A stretch of 64,000 bases of DNA from Selaginella moellendorffii (Eukaryota > Streptophyta > Lycopodiopsida > Selaginellales > Selaginellaceae). This document shows, in pieces, positions 10,429 to 19,948 of this stretch. The notes below the pieces were generated by a model, which was not told where the DNA came from, searched no databases, and was given only the letters and a program-made list of their open reading frames with translations. Position 1 is the first letter of the stretch. Each line of letters begins with the position of its first letter. The stretch spans positions 80,065 through 144,064 of the forward strand of contig NW_003314302.1 in assembly GCF_000143415.4 (NCBI RefSeq), in the 5' to 3' direction. Position numbers and translations under genes: made by a program.

Positions 10429-12490
10429 TCAAGATGCCAGCAGTAGCTCGTAAATCTGTCCGGTGTTTTCCCGGCTTAGCCGCTTGAGGCCATCAAAGCA
10501 TCTCCTGCCTCCAATAAACTCGTGACGCTTCATGACGTCGTTACTGCTCCCTCTGGCAGCGTACAAGGCTCGAAGCTTATCAGCGTGCTTCGAATCTGTG
10601 TTGATTGCTACGTTCAACTCCTGTTCCGACAAAGGCTCCTGCATCGATTTGAATCCAGAATGTGAGGAAGTAGAAAAGTCTTAAAACGAAATACAAGCCC
10701 AGACCTGGTAAAACTGATAGATGTTTTCCATTATTTGTTGCCTGGTGAAGCCGTTCTCACAGAAAAATGATCTCGACGACGGTCCCATCTCGGCAAAGCG
10801 GTCCACTGGAAACATGACAGTCAAAAAGACTGCATTATAAATTATCTCCTGCCTTTCACTGCAAAGCAAGCCAGTGTAAGAAAGTCGGGCTAAAACGTAG
10901 GATGCATTGGCTTACCTTTCAGTGAGAGGACGTGCAAACAAATCACTCTCTGATCCCGACGTGTTCCCATTATCAGGAGCATCGAAGAACTCGTCACTGG
11001 GAGAAATTTCGGCGTAAACCTTTGCTGCTGAAGGACAATCCGTAACAGACCAGCACAGGCCATCTAAAAGTGTGGCTCCAGTGATTGGGCGTGGCAATGT
11101 CCGACATGGCTGAAAACGTAACACAACACATTAGAGATATCCATCTAGAAAGCTTCCCTGCCTGTTTACGTTGTCCTCTGCGCCTCCTTACGCCTTCTTT
11201 CGCGTTCTTAACGAGCTCCTCACGTTCTGTTTGAAGAGACTTAACCGCGTCTTCATTCTGCCAGACACCACTGAAATTCAGTAAAAAAAAACTCAAACTT
11301 GGAGAGAAGATGACAGCAAAACAAACCTGCAACGAGCTTTTACTTTGCAAAAGATCAGCCACAAAAGCCAAGTGCCGTGCTAGATCTGTCGATAGTTGCA
11401 CCATGCGCTGCAGCGCATGCTCTTTGAGACTCTTCAACAACCATAATGGCTGACAAAAGAAAAAGACATTAGAGAGCTCGGCAGAACAATGGACCGAAGC
11501 TGTACCCACAGTGACTAGATTACATGTTGACCCCGTATAAGTTAGAAAAGAGTCCCTTTCACAGACAACATGCGTAACATCGGAACCACTGTACCAGTTG
11601 TCAGCAAAAGTCGCACCTTCTTTGCTTGCTCCAGCGACCACCTGTTCCAAGACAGTCACATCTGAGAGACTGACAATTGATTCCTTGTGATTGTTACCTT
11701 CGCTTGCACGTCCTCAGAAAGACACGGATCCAGGTAAAGCGTGAAGCCTCTCAAGAGAAGACCACGCTTGCTCTCGGCATTTGGAGACTCCGCCAGGGAC
11801 TTCACTGAGATGTCCCCGGATTTGCTTTCTTCGAATCTGCTGGGCAAGCAAGCGTGTTCGCCATCGAAAAGTCCCTGTTCCGGAGAAATCACGGCGTTGA
11901 AAAAGGAATTCTTTGACACAGCGTACAAAGATTCGTCCAGACGTTCTGCAAAAACAACGACACTGTCTGACACATCCGCAAGAAAAAAAATAAAATTCAT
12001 ACCATTTAGCTTAGCTGAGTTGATAAACCATGCCAAAGTCACGACGAACAATCCACGTTTTACCCCGTGCTTCAAAGCATGCTCAAACTTTCGTCCAACA
12101 AAGCTGTGCGAGGAGTCAAGGAAAGAGCTAGAAAAAACAAAGCGAGAAACCAAAGAAAATGGTGGATATCTGGACGACCAGGTGTGTACACTGAGGATGT
12201 AGATCCGGACTGTACACTCCACCCATTCTCTCGGTGGCATCTTGGACTTGAGCTCGAACTTCTATGAGGGAAAAATCACCACATTTTATCAGCCAAGGAG
12301 AAGATCCTAGCTAGAAAAGCATACCTTTGGACAGACCAGTGACACAGATGATCAATCCTCTAAACGGTCCATTCGCGAGAGGAGTTCTCGGGACTCGATA
12401 CACCGCCGGCGAGGGCGACGACAATCCAGGAACAAATTGCAGGCTCCGGCATCCTCCACTGTGAACAACATGCCCCCTCTCCTTCGTCAT
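10429..12490 (-). CDS. BRCT-domain protein, probably in the DNA-damage response
   Basis: Ten exons join in frame to 495 residues: 12490-12325, 12261-12170, 12105-12003, 11945-11698, 11641-11510, 11449-11327, 11257-11192, 11109-10916, 10858-10705 and 10638-10429. The first BRCT repeat runs from FRGLIICVTGLSKG through GGVYSPDLHPQCTHLVVQ and SFVGRKFEHALKHG to the conserved Trp in VVTLAWFINSAKL. A second BRCT-like unit follows (LLLRGFTLYLDPCL, THVVCERDS, TPLWLLKSL). The C-terminal 170 residues hold a helical segment and an uncharacterised block ending GLKRLSRENTGQIYELLLAS. BRCT pairs usually bind phosphoproteins at DNA lesions, so a repair or checkpoint role is likely but unproven. Intron 2 (12169-12106) appears to be AT-AC, U12-type. 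The start is the first in-frame ATG; the frame is open a further 75 nt upstream to a GTG. Confidence 0.85.
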
Positions 12491-13082
12491 ACCGCCTCTC
12501 AGCCGCGAAGAAACATGATCCAAAACCCCTCCGCTGCTACAGCGCGTTCGAGAGCAAGAGATCACACACCTAGATCAGCTCCCGCGACGCCACTGCCGGA
12601 TTGAGAAGCGACAAAGCAATCTCAATCGACTCCTGCATTTCCAAGAATCACGGGCCGCCAGCGCGCCACTCTGTGTGATCGGACAAAAAATCCCTGCGCC
12701 AGGGGAGAAAAAGGGTAGAGCCCTAAAATGCCCCGTGAGCTGGAGCCCATCCTCGCCGTCCATACAGTCAACGCGCGGGGGCGTGCCACGTGTCAGGTCC
12801 TGGGGATCGTATCCGTCGGATTTGGCCACGCACACATATAGACTTGGATCGCAAGCCACCTCATTGGGGATTCTCCCGGCCTTAAAATAATCAGTCTTAT
12901 TTGGAGCTAATTTAGTGCCAAATATAGCACCAAAAGCCTTGGTGTGATGGTGAAGGCCGCGCGGCAGCACCGCGACAAGCACGGGCCGGATTAACTTGTT
13001 ATTTTCGCCCTAGGTAAAACTCTCTCGTCGAGCGCTAGCTTTTTCACCTCCATTCTTCTTCCCCAATTCCTTGCCTTCTACC
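12491..13082. promoter_or_regulatory. Divergent promoter region between the BRCT and PLATZ genes, with a G-box
   Basis: This 592-bp stretch separates two start codons that point away from each other. A perfect G-box CACGTG at 12787-12792 lies in GCCACGTGTC, a typical bZIP or bHLH site. Several short open frames here look like chance frames in GC-rich DNA. I see no separate gene. Confidence 0.5.
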
Positions 13083-14072
13083 ATGGGTTTCTCTAGCAAT
13101 GGGGGTGGTGGCGGCGGCTTCGATGGTGGTAGCGGCGTTGAGGAAGAGAAATGTAGCGCTCCATGGCTGGCATTGACCGCGCCCGTTGACAATGCGGCCC
13201 AGGTCAGCGCCGCTGGGTCAAATGTGGACAGGCGAGGTCCTCCATGGCTCACCGCATTCATCCATTCCGAGTACTTTGTGAGCTGCCAGTGCCCGCGCCA
13301 TTCCGCGAGGAAGTACTTCTGCGTCCAGTGCAAGGTGGGGGTCTGCAAGGCGGAGTCGGAGTCGCAAGCCCACCGGGGTCACTCGTGCCTGCAAGTCCGA
13401 AAGGCGTCGCACGAGAACTCGATCAAGGTCGAGGACATCCAGCCCTTTGTCAACCTGGTCGACATCCAGTTCTTCTACATCAACCACAGCCACATTGTGT
13501 TCATCCAGGCGCGCACGCACCAGCCCAAGATGGTGATCGCGGTGAGCCACTGCAGCGTGTGCCAGCGGTCGCTCATGGATCCGAGCAAGCGCTTCTGCTC
13601 GCTGCAGTGCAAGCTGCGGGCGATCGTGGAGCCGCGCTGCCCCCGGGACCAGGAGCTGACCATGGTCAACGACGGCCGCTCCTCGTGCGCCTACAACCGC
13701 GAGTCAACGGGGCGGCTCACGGTCAACCAGCATCTCCACTACGTCGGCCACTCCAAGGGCCTCGGCGGCGCCGCCAAGATGGCTAGGCCAAAGAAGAAGC
13801 GAAACAAGAAGATGGCGGTGGTGGTCAGCCTGGTCAACCCAGTGGAGCAGGTCACCGCAGGAGTCAGCGAGGTCAGCCTAGAGGTCAAGCCGGCGGTCAA
13901 GCCGGCGGTGTGCTGCTCGGTCAGCGAGGTGGCGACCAGCGCTGACCGGTCGTCGCCCGAGTCAGAGGTTCTAAATGCCGTGGTCAACGAGGACGATGTG
14001 ACGAGCCAGTGCGAGAAAGGGAGTGGCAAGAGGAGGAAGAATCCCAAGCCCGCGAAGAGCCCCACTTTTTAA
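13083..14072 (+). CDS. PLATZ zinc-binding transcription regulator
   Basis: Plant AT-rich sequence and zinc-binding (PLATZ) protein, predicted to act in the nucleus as a DNA-binding regulator, usually a repressor. The single frame gives 329 residues from the ATG at 13083. Residues 50-220 carry the family signature: PPWLTAFIHSEYFVSC, a Cys/His cluster (CQCPRHSARKYFCVQCKVGVC, broken here for length, then HRGH), VEDIQPFVNLVDIQ, and the second Cys group CSVCQRSLMDPSKRFCSLQC. The tail is low-complexity, with a basic run ARPKKKRNKK near 240 that may be a nuclear signal. Many angiosperm PLATZ genes contain introns; this one has none that I can see. It is divergent from the BRCT gene. Confidence 0.92.
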   Translation: MGFSSNGGGGGGFDGGSGVEEEKCSAPWLALTAPVDNAAQVSAAGSNVDRRGPPWLTAFIHSEYFVSCQCPRHSARKYFCVQCKVGVCKAESESQAHRGHSCLQVRKASHENSIKVEDIQPFVNLVDIQFFYINHSHIVFIQARTHQPKMVIAVSHCSVCQRSLMDPSKRFCSLQCKLRAIVEPRCPRDQELTMVNDGRSSCAYNRESTGRLTVNQHLHYVGHSKGLGGAAKMARPKKKRNKKMAVVVSLVNPVEQVTAGVSEVSLEVKPAVKPAVCCSVSEVATSADRSSPESEVLNAVVNEDDVTSQCEKGSGKRRKNPKPAKSPTF

Positions 14073-14208
14073 ATACCTACTATGTAACTACTACTACTAT
14101 ATATACTGTTCTCTAATCAATATAAGCTATGCTATTTAGTTTTTAGGGTTGGCTCGCCCTGGCATTTAGGGTTCTTGCAATGGAGTAAGTGTGTTGCGTT
14201 TTCTCTCG

Positions 14209-15693
14209 ATGGATCTCGGCGATGAGCTGCTGCGCGCCCGCGTCGGCGCCGCAAGGGCGGCGATCGAGGCGCTGTCGGTGGGGAAGATCATGGCGGATTG
14301 CCGCAGGAGTTTGTCGAAGCTGGGAGCGCTCGAGGAGAGATCCGGCCCTCCCGACAGGTAATGTTGCTAATTTATAGCCGAGATTTGAGAGCGCTGGGTG
14401 TCTTGGCAGCTCGAATTTCGGGCATTTCGAGGCATTGATCCAAGTTCTCCAGCACCCCTACGTGAGTGGGATCTGCGGCGTCAACAAGAGCTTTCTGGGA
14501 TCGCCATCGTCTCGAGCTCACGTCGATCTGGTGGGGATGTACGATGGGAAACCGGCATGGATGGTGGTGTCGGATCGAAATCCCAAGCACGTTTCATGGC
14601 CGGAGCTCCGATCCAGGGCAGAGATCCTCGTCCAGGCAGCGGTGGCGAATCCAGTCACTCGACCCGACTTCCTCATCTTCTACTTCGCCAGGGGCGTCGA
14701 GAGGGGCGTGGCCGAGAGCTTCAAGTCGGAGTTTAGCGAGTACCAGATCGAAGTGGACGATCTTCACAAGTTTAGCGAGGTTGAGGCTGGGGAGTGGCTC
14801 TTGGTCGACGAGGATCAGGAAGAGGAATCGCTGAGCAGTAGCTGGATCTCTCTTCCAGTCAAGGCAGCGGTCATGTATCGGCTCAAGGTAGCTCCGGCGA
14901 TCGTCTTCGAGGGAGAGGTTATCAACGCAAACGAATACACAGAGTCTATAGTCGGGATCGTGGAGCACGGCTTGGAGGAGAGTGGCTTCTACAGGATTTT
15001 GAAGGACGTGAGTAGGGATTGGGGTGGCCGGAGTGAGAGAGTCGAGCTCGTGAATCTCGATACCACGGCTTTGATCGGGCTTGTCTGTGGGATCAGCAAT
15101 GGTGTCGCATCGTCTCTGGCTTGGTGCTCTGTCAAGCAGCTGCAAAAGAAGTACTCGAGTTTTGGTCACTTCTTTAAGACGCAGGTATGAAAAGTTCTTT
15201 TTCTTTTCTCTTGCTCTTGACGATGATCGAGGTTACTTTGATCTTCCAGGCACTGCTTGAGCTGGAAAGACCCTTTTTGCGCGAAGTTGCGATGATTTTC
15301 AGAGAGAGGCAACCGATGGTCTCCCAGTTTGCCTGGAAGGAGTTCGATTCAATCGTCTCAGTGATCGGTGGCCCTGACGAGCAGAGAAGAGCGGCAGCTC
15401 TTCACGATTGCTTGAAGTGAGTTTTTTCTCTTTCGATTGAGAAATGCGAGTGTTTTTCTCACACTCTTTGCAACTCCAGGCCTTTTATCGTTCCAGACAA
15501 TCCCTCCGAGAGGGTGATGGCGCTCCCACAAACTGGGAGGATCCATGGAAAACACAAGATAGTTTTTGGAACGGGTGATAGCTCTCAAGCTCCAACGCTC
15601 ACTTCCAACATCTCTTTCGTTCGGGCGGCCATAGCCAAAGGCATGGCTCTTGGCTTTATAGAGCACAGGCCATTGGCTCTCACAAGAGACTAA
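14209..15693 (+). CDS. DUF1308 protein, homologue of human C7orf25 (UPF0415)
   Basis: Four exons (14209-14357, 14410-15184, 15250-15416, 15480-15693) join in frame to 434 residues, close to the roughly 420 residues of human C7orf25. Residues 50-130 hold the conserved N-terminal block (HPYVSGICGVNKSF, then HVDLVGMYDGKPAWMVVSDR). The DUF1308 core has VNLDTTALIGLVCGISNG near 286-303, then VMALPQTGRIHGKHKIVFGT near the C-terminus. The fold is thought to be PIN-like; the conserved Asp in NLDTT fits an acidic active site, but no reaction is established. No signal peptide or membrane helix is visible, so it is probably cytosolic or nuclear. Confidence 0.87.
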
Positions 15694-16072
15694 ACAATCC
15701 ACCAAAGAGATGCTGTAAATATTCCTTGCGGTGTTCGTTCCTTTGGCTCTGCTACTGACACGTCCATTAGCTTTTACAAGGATATTCTCTAGAACCCAAC
15801 GAATTGGAGACGTGGCTCTCTCACCGTCGTCCACGTTTCCGATCCAATGGCGGCGATTTGTCCCTGTTGCCAAAACCCTCAAGGCCAGTTTCGTCTACGC
15901 CCTAAAATTTGCTTCTTCCAATAGGGTTCTTCGGGCGCCAGAGGTAGCCGCCTCTTTTGTTTTGCAATCTTGATCCATTCCCTAGCTTCTGATCGATGTT
16001 CTTGCGAGAAATCTTGTTGCGCGGAATTTCTCACGTCGCTTGCTCGTTTTCCAGGAAGCCGATGAACTTCTG

Positions 16073-17774
16073 ATGGTGTCCCAGCATTCCGCGAGCAATA
16101 TCTGGTTTCCTGCGGTCACTGTGAACTCGTCCGCGGCCGGGAAGCATGAATCCTCATCGGGAAATCGCGGCATTGAAGCAGAAGAGGATGGGAAATCTAG
16201 CGCTCCCAAAGTGAATTTCAAAGAGAAAACGATCTCCGCGGCCGGCGCAGCTTTCCTGTCAGCTGTCATTGTGAATCCTTTGGATGTAGCGAAGGTACTC
16301 TTTTTCTTTTCTTAAGTTTTCCATGGCTAAGCTTGTGATTTTGCCTTGTAGACTAGGCTCCAGGCACAAGCAGCAGGAGTCCAGTATCAAAATCACATCA
16401 CAGACTCTCTCCAGCACCAGGTAAGCAATCGATTTTTTCTCTCTTTTTTTCCTAGCTTATGGCAGCTTTTCTCTAGGTGCTTGATGGAAAGTGTCCTCCC
16501 GTCTGCCCACGAGGTGGTCCTGCCGAAGTTCCACAGTGTCCCCCGGATTGTTTCCGCTACAAGGGAACTTGGGATGTTTTCTACAAAGTCGTTCGACAGG
16601 CACGATTTCGAGAGTGTGTTTTTACGTTGCATTGACTAATCGAATGAAACAGGAAGGATTCTTACGTCTCTGGCGTGGCACGGACGCAGCACTCGCCATT
16701 GCGGTTCCTACCGTGAGTGTTCGCTCTTCTGCCGGTCTAAGATGGTCTCTAAGTTCATTTCTCGTGAACAGGTTGGGATCTACTTGCCGGTGTATGATGT
16801 CTTTCACGAGTGGCTGGAGGATGTTTCCAAGAGAAACGCTCTTCACATTGAGCCATACACGCCGCTTATAGCTGGTACTGTGGCGAGGTCCCTGGCATGC
16901 ATTGTCTGTGGTCCCATTGAATTAGCTCGGACGCGAATGCAGGTTTGCTCTTTCTTTTCATGTCGAGTTTTGTTTTCGTTGTGCCGATTACAAGCAGAGC
17001 TGAAAGTTTTTACGTGTTTTAGGCTCATAAGGAGGTTCGCCAAGGTGTGAGTCCTCCGGGGATGTGGGCTACAATGTCTGGAGCTTCAGAACGACCGGGT
17101 GGCTCACGTAAGTGCTTTTACAATACCATTGGTTTTCCTTGCATTCTCACCTCGGTTCTTTAGTCCAAAGGGTCAGAGGCTTGTGGACGGGCGTTGGAGC
17201 ACAACTAGCTCGAGACGTGCCCTTCTCAGCGATTTGCTGGAGCATTTTAGAGCCTGTAAGGAGCTCTTTACTTTCTTTTTTTTCTTTCTTGTTTGACGCA
17301 AGCTTTCGCAGATTAGGAAGAGCGTCCGTCAAAGACTTGGCTCGGATAGCGCACTAAGCGTTCTAACCGCGAACGTTTGTGGTGGATTTCTGGCCGGGAG
17401 CATTGCTGCAGCAGCGACGTGTCCTTTAGACGTTGTCAAGACGAGGCGGCAAATACTGGTAAACGTTGGTTCTTCCTCGCTCGTTGGTATCTTACCTTCT
17501 TCTCTGGCAACTGTGAAGGACCCCTCCAAGCGAATGGATTCTAACACTGCCAAAGTCCTGATGACGATCTGGAGGTGAGTTTTTCGCATTCCAATTCGTC
17601 GTTGTTCAAGAGATTGATGCAAGTTCCAACTCCAGGGATGAAGGGCTGAGGGGACTCTTCTCCGGCGTCGGCCCTCGCGTTGCCCGAGCCGGTCCCTCGG
17701 TGAGCATTGTAGTTTCTTTCTACGAAGTGATGAAGCTTTTCATCCATCACACTGGGAGTGATGAAAGACACTGA
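16073..17774 (+). CDS. Mitochondrial carrier of the MTM1/SLC25A39-40 type
   Basis: Inner-membrane solute carrier. Relatives (yeast Mtm1, human SLC25A39/40, Arabidopsis MTM1) are linked to manganese-SOD activation, iron handling and mitochondrial glutathione import. Nine exons give 407 residues: 16073-16294, 16352-16420, 16477-16599, 16653-16712, 16772-16942, 17023-17107, 17164-17255, 17312-17574 and 17636-17774. Three carrier repeats are visible, with signature motifs NPLDVAKTRLQ in repeat 1, GPIELARTRMQ in repeat 2 and CPLDVVKTRRQ in repeat 3. The repeat 1 loop has the CPPVCP and CPPDC cysteines typical of this subgroup. The intron after exon 3 starts with GC (CAG/GCACGA) instead of GT; reading through would break the conserved VVRQEGFLRLWRGT block. 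The next gene begins 351 bp downstream. Confidence 0.92.
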
Positions 17775-17918
17775 GCGACGCTCACAGTGGAAGAGGTGAG
17801 CCAATTCTCTCTTCGAAATTTTTTTGGACTGCCAGAGACAATTTTGCGAGCGTGCCAATTTTCTTAAGCACGATTAACTGTACAAATCTGTCAATAAAGC
17901 AAAAAGGGTCTAAAGTCT

Positions 17919-17953
17919 GCCACGTTTACTCCACGTCACTAGGACGCCACGTC
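17919..17953 (+). promoter_or_regulatory. ACGT-box cluster upstream of the kinase
   Basis: Three copies of a (G/T)CCACGT(C/T) box at 17919, 17930 and 17946, about 175-205 bp before the kinase ATG. The last is followed by ATTAGGGCTAG. The same box and a similar flank occur as an array before NBS1. TGACGTGGC on the other strand is a typical bZIP site. This is motif evidence only. Confidence 0.5.
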
Positions 17954-18125
17954 ATTAGGGCTAGAGTTTGTGTGAGCTCTTTAATTCATTGACTCCTACT
18001 ATTTCCCTTCCAAATATTTTCTTGCACAGTGTCTTAGGGTTTTGGCGTTCTTCCTGCGAGGGTCGATGATCCGGCACAGATCTTCGCACGTGAATTGCCA
18101 GTAGGTCGGATTTTCAGGATTTCGG

Positions 18126-19652
18126 ATGGAGGAATCGAAGGCGCATGGAGCCGATCAGAGCAAGGGTTTTGTCCGCGCGGATCTGCTCAATCTCGCCGAC
18201 CTCGACCTGGATGCTACTCTGGAGAAGCACATAAAGGTCCCGGCCGCTGGAAAGCCCGGCGAGCAGTCGAATCAATCCAGGCCCAGAGTCAGGGAGGAAT
18301 GGGAGATCGATATTGCCAAGCTCCAGCTCAACGACATCATCGCTCATGGAACTTATGGAGTTGTGCACCGTGGCGTCTACAATGGCCAGGATGTCGCGGG
18401 TAAAAAAGATTTCTTTCCTTTCTCGCGCATTTAGTTCCACTGCATCCGATAACATTGGTCCTCTAATTTGTTTTGTTCTTCCCTTGTTTCTTTTGGTTTT
18501 TGATTCCAGTGAAGCTACTAGACTGGGGGGAAGAACAAGCAATGTCACAAGCTCTTGTTAACACCTTACGTGCTTCTTTTCAACAAGAAGTGGCTGTCTG
18601 GCAAAAGTTGGATCATCCCAATGTGACCAAGGTGAATGTTCTTCGCTTTTGTTCTTGGAATTATTTTTTGGTGGGTGTTTACCAGTAGAAGATGACTGAC
18701 TGGGAAGTGGCAGTTTGTTGGAGCTTGCGTCGGATCGCCGGATCTCCAAGTCGCGTCCACCGGTGGATTCGTTCGTATATCTTCGAACATTTGTTGCGTT
18801 GTCGTCGAGTACCTCGCGGGTGGAACTTTGAAGCAGTTCCTCATCCAGCATTGTCGAAAGAAGCTCCGGCTCAAGGTCGTGATCCAGCTAGCCTTGGACC
18901 TTTCCAGAGGGTGAGTTTTTTCGTCCTTCGTTGTACCTTTTTGTTTCTTTTCGCCGCTTCTTTTTTTTTCTTCTACTCTTTTCATTTGTTCGTTTGCTTT
19001 GAGTTACACTTGCAGGCTTGACTATCTTCACTCTAAGAAGATAGTTCACAGGGACGTGAAATCGGAGAATATGCTGCTTGACAATAAGCGGCGAGTTAAA
19101 ATCGCCGACTTTGGGGTGGCCCGCGTCGAGGCTCAGAATCCCAAAGACATGACCGGCGAAACTGGCACGGTGGGATACATGGCTCCTGAGGTACGCAAGA
19201 CTTTTTTTTTTTTTCTCTCCACTTTGTGTCACTGTCTCTTAAGTACTGATTCCCGGGTCCATCCAGGTGTTAGATGGCAAACCTTACAACCGAAAGTGCG
19301 ACGTCTACAGCTTTGGAATCTGCCTGTGGGAGATTTACTGCTGTGACATGCCTTTTGCGGACTACAGCTTTGCAGACATGACATATGCGGTTGTGCACCA
19401 GGTATCGCTACGGATCTTTGCTCTTAGTTTTAAGGAGTTTCTTTTGGTTTTTCTTTTCAGGACTTGAGACCAAACATCCCTGGCTGCTGCCCGCCTCCTC
19501 TAGCGAATATCATGCGAAAGTGTTGGGACGCGAATCCGGATAGAAGACCCAACATGAGCGAAGTCGTCCAGCTCCTGGAAGCCATCGATACGAGAAAAGG
19601 CTCGGGCATGACCCCGACCGAGACGCGATCCGGCTGCTTTTGCTTCCACTGA
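18126..19652 (+). CDS. Raf-like MAPKKK-related Ser/Thr kinase, MRK1 clade
   Basis: Plant group C Raf-like protein kinase, close to Arabidopsis MRK1-type kinases. Six exons (18126-18399, 18510-18631, 18714-18910, 19016-19190, 19267-19401, 19461-19652) give 364 residues. The N-terminus has the clade's [13 protein letters not shown] and [10 protein letters not shown]. Kinase motifs are intact: Gly loop GTYGVV near 75-80, catalytic Lys93 in [12 protein letters not shown] with Asp211, DFG, the activation loop [13 protein letters not shown], and [12 protein letters not shown]. The C-terminus ends CFCFH and its cysteines could be lipidated; that is a guess. It should phosphorylate Ser/Thr in the cytosol; its pathway is unknown. 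A decayed copy of its last exons and 3' UTR lies at 33797-34135. Confidence 0.93.
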
Positions 19653-19852
19653 GCAAATTTCACTGGAAAGAACAAAGAGGGGGAACAAGGATGACCAAGA
19701 ACAAAGAAGAACAAGCGAGCAAGCATGGAAGCAAAGAAACAACGCATAGTGTAAGTAGCTTATAAACACCAATTTTTGTGTTCCATTCTTTTTGGTGGTT
19801 TGTGTACATATATATCCTTCCTTCTTATGATTGTTTAATCAGTCACCAAGGC

Positions 19853-19924
19853 GCCACGTCGCATAGACGCCACGTCATAATGAGGCCACGTCAGTATGAG
19901 GCCACGTCACTATGAGGCCAGGTC
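19853..19924 (+). promoter_or_regulatory. Five-unit 16-bp ACGT-box array upstream of NBS1
   Basis: GCCACGTC starts at 19853, 19869, 19885 and 19901, and a degenerate GCCAGGTC at 19917: exact 16-bp spacing. The array ends 24 bp before the NBS1 ATG, so it lies in the core promoter or leader. Each box is a TGACGTGGC-type bZIP site on the reverse strand. It is related to the boxes before the kinase gene. Confidence 0.7.
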
Positions 19925-19948
19925 ACTAGGGCTGTCATTCATCCATCC

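Noticed and set aside
11659-12240. Alternative reading of the BRCT gene with unspliced 194-codon frame
   Set aside because: It would break the BRCT core and run through clear splice sites; the AT-AC model restores the domain.
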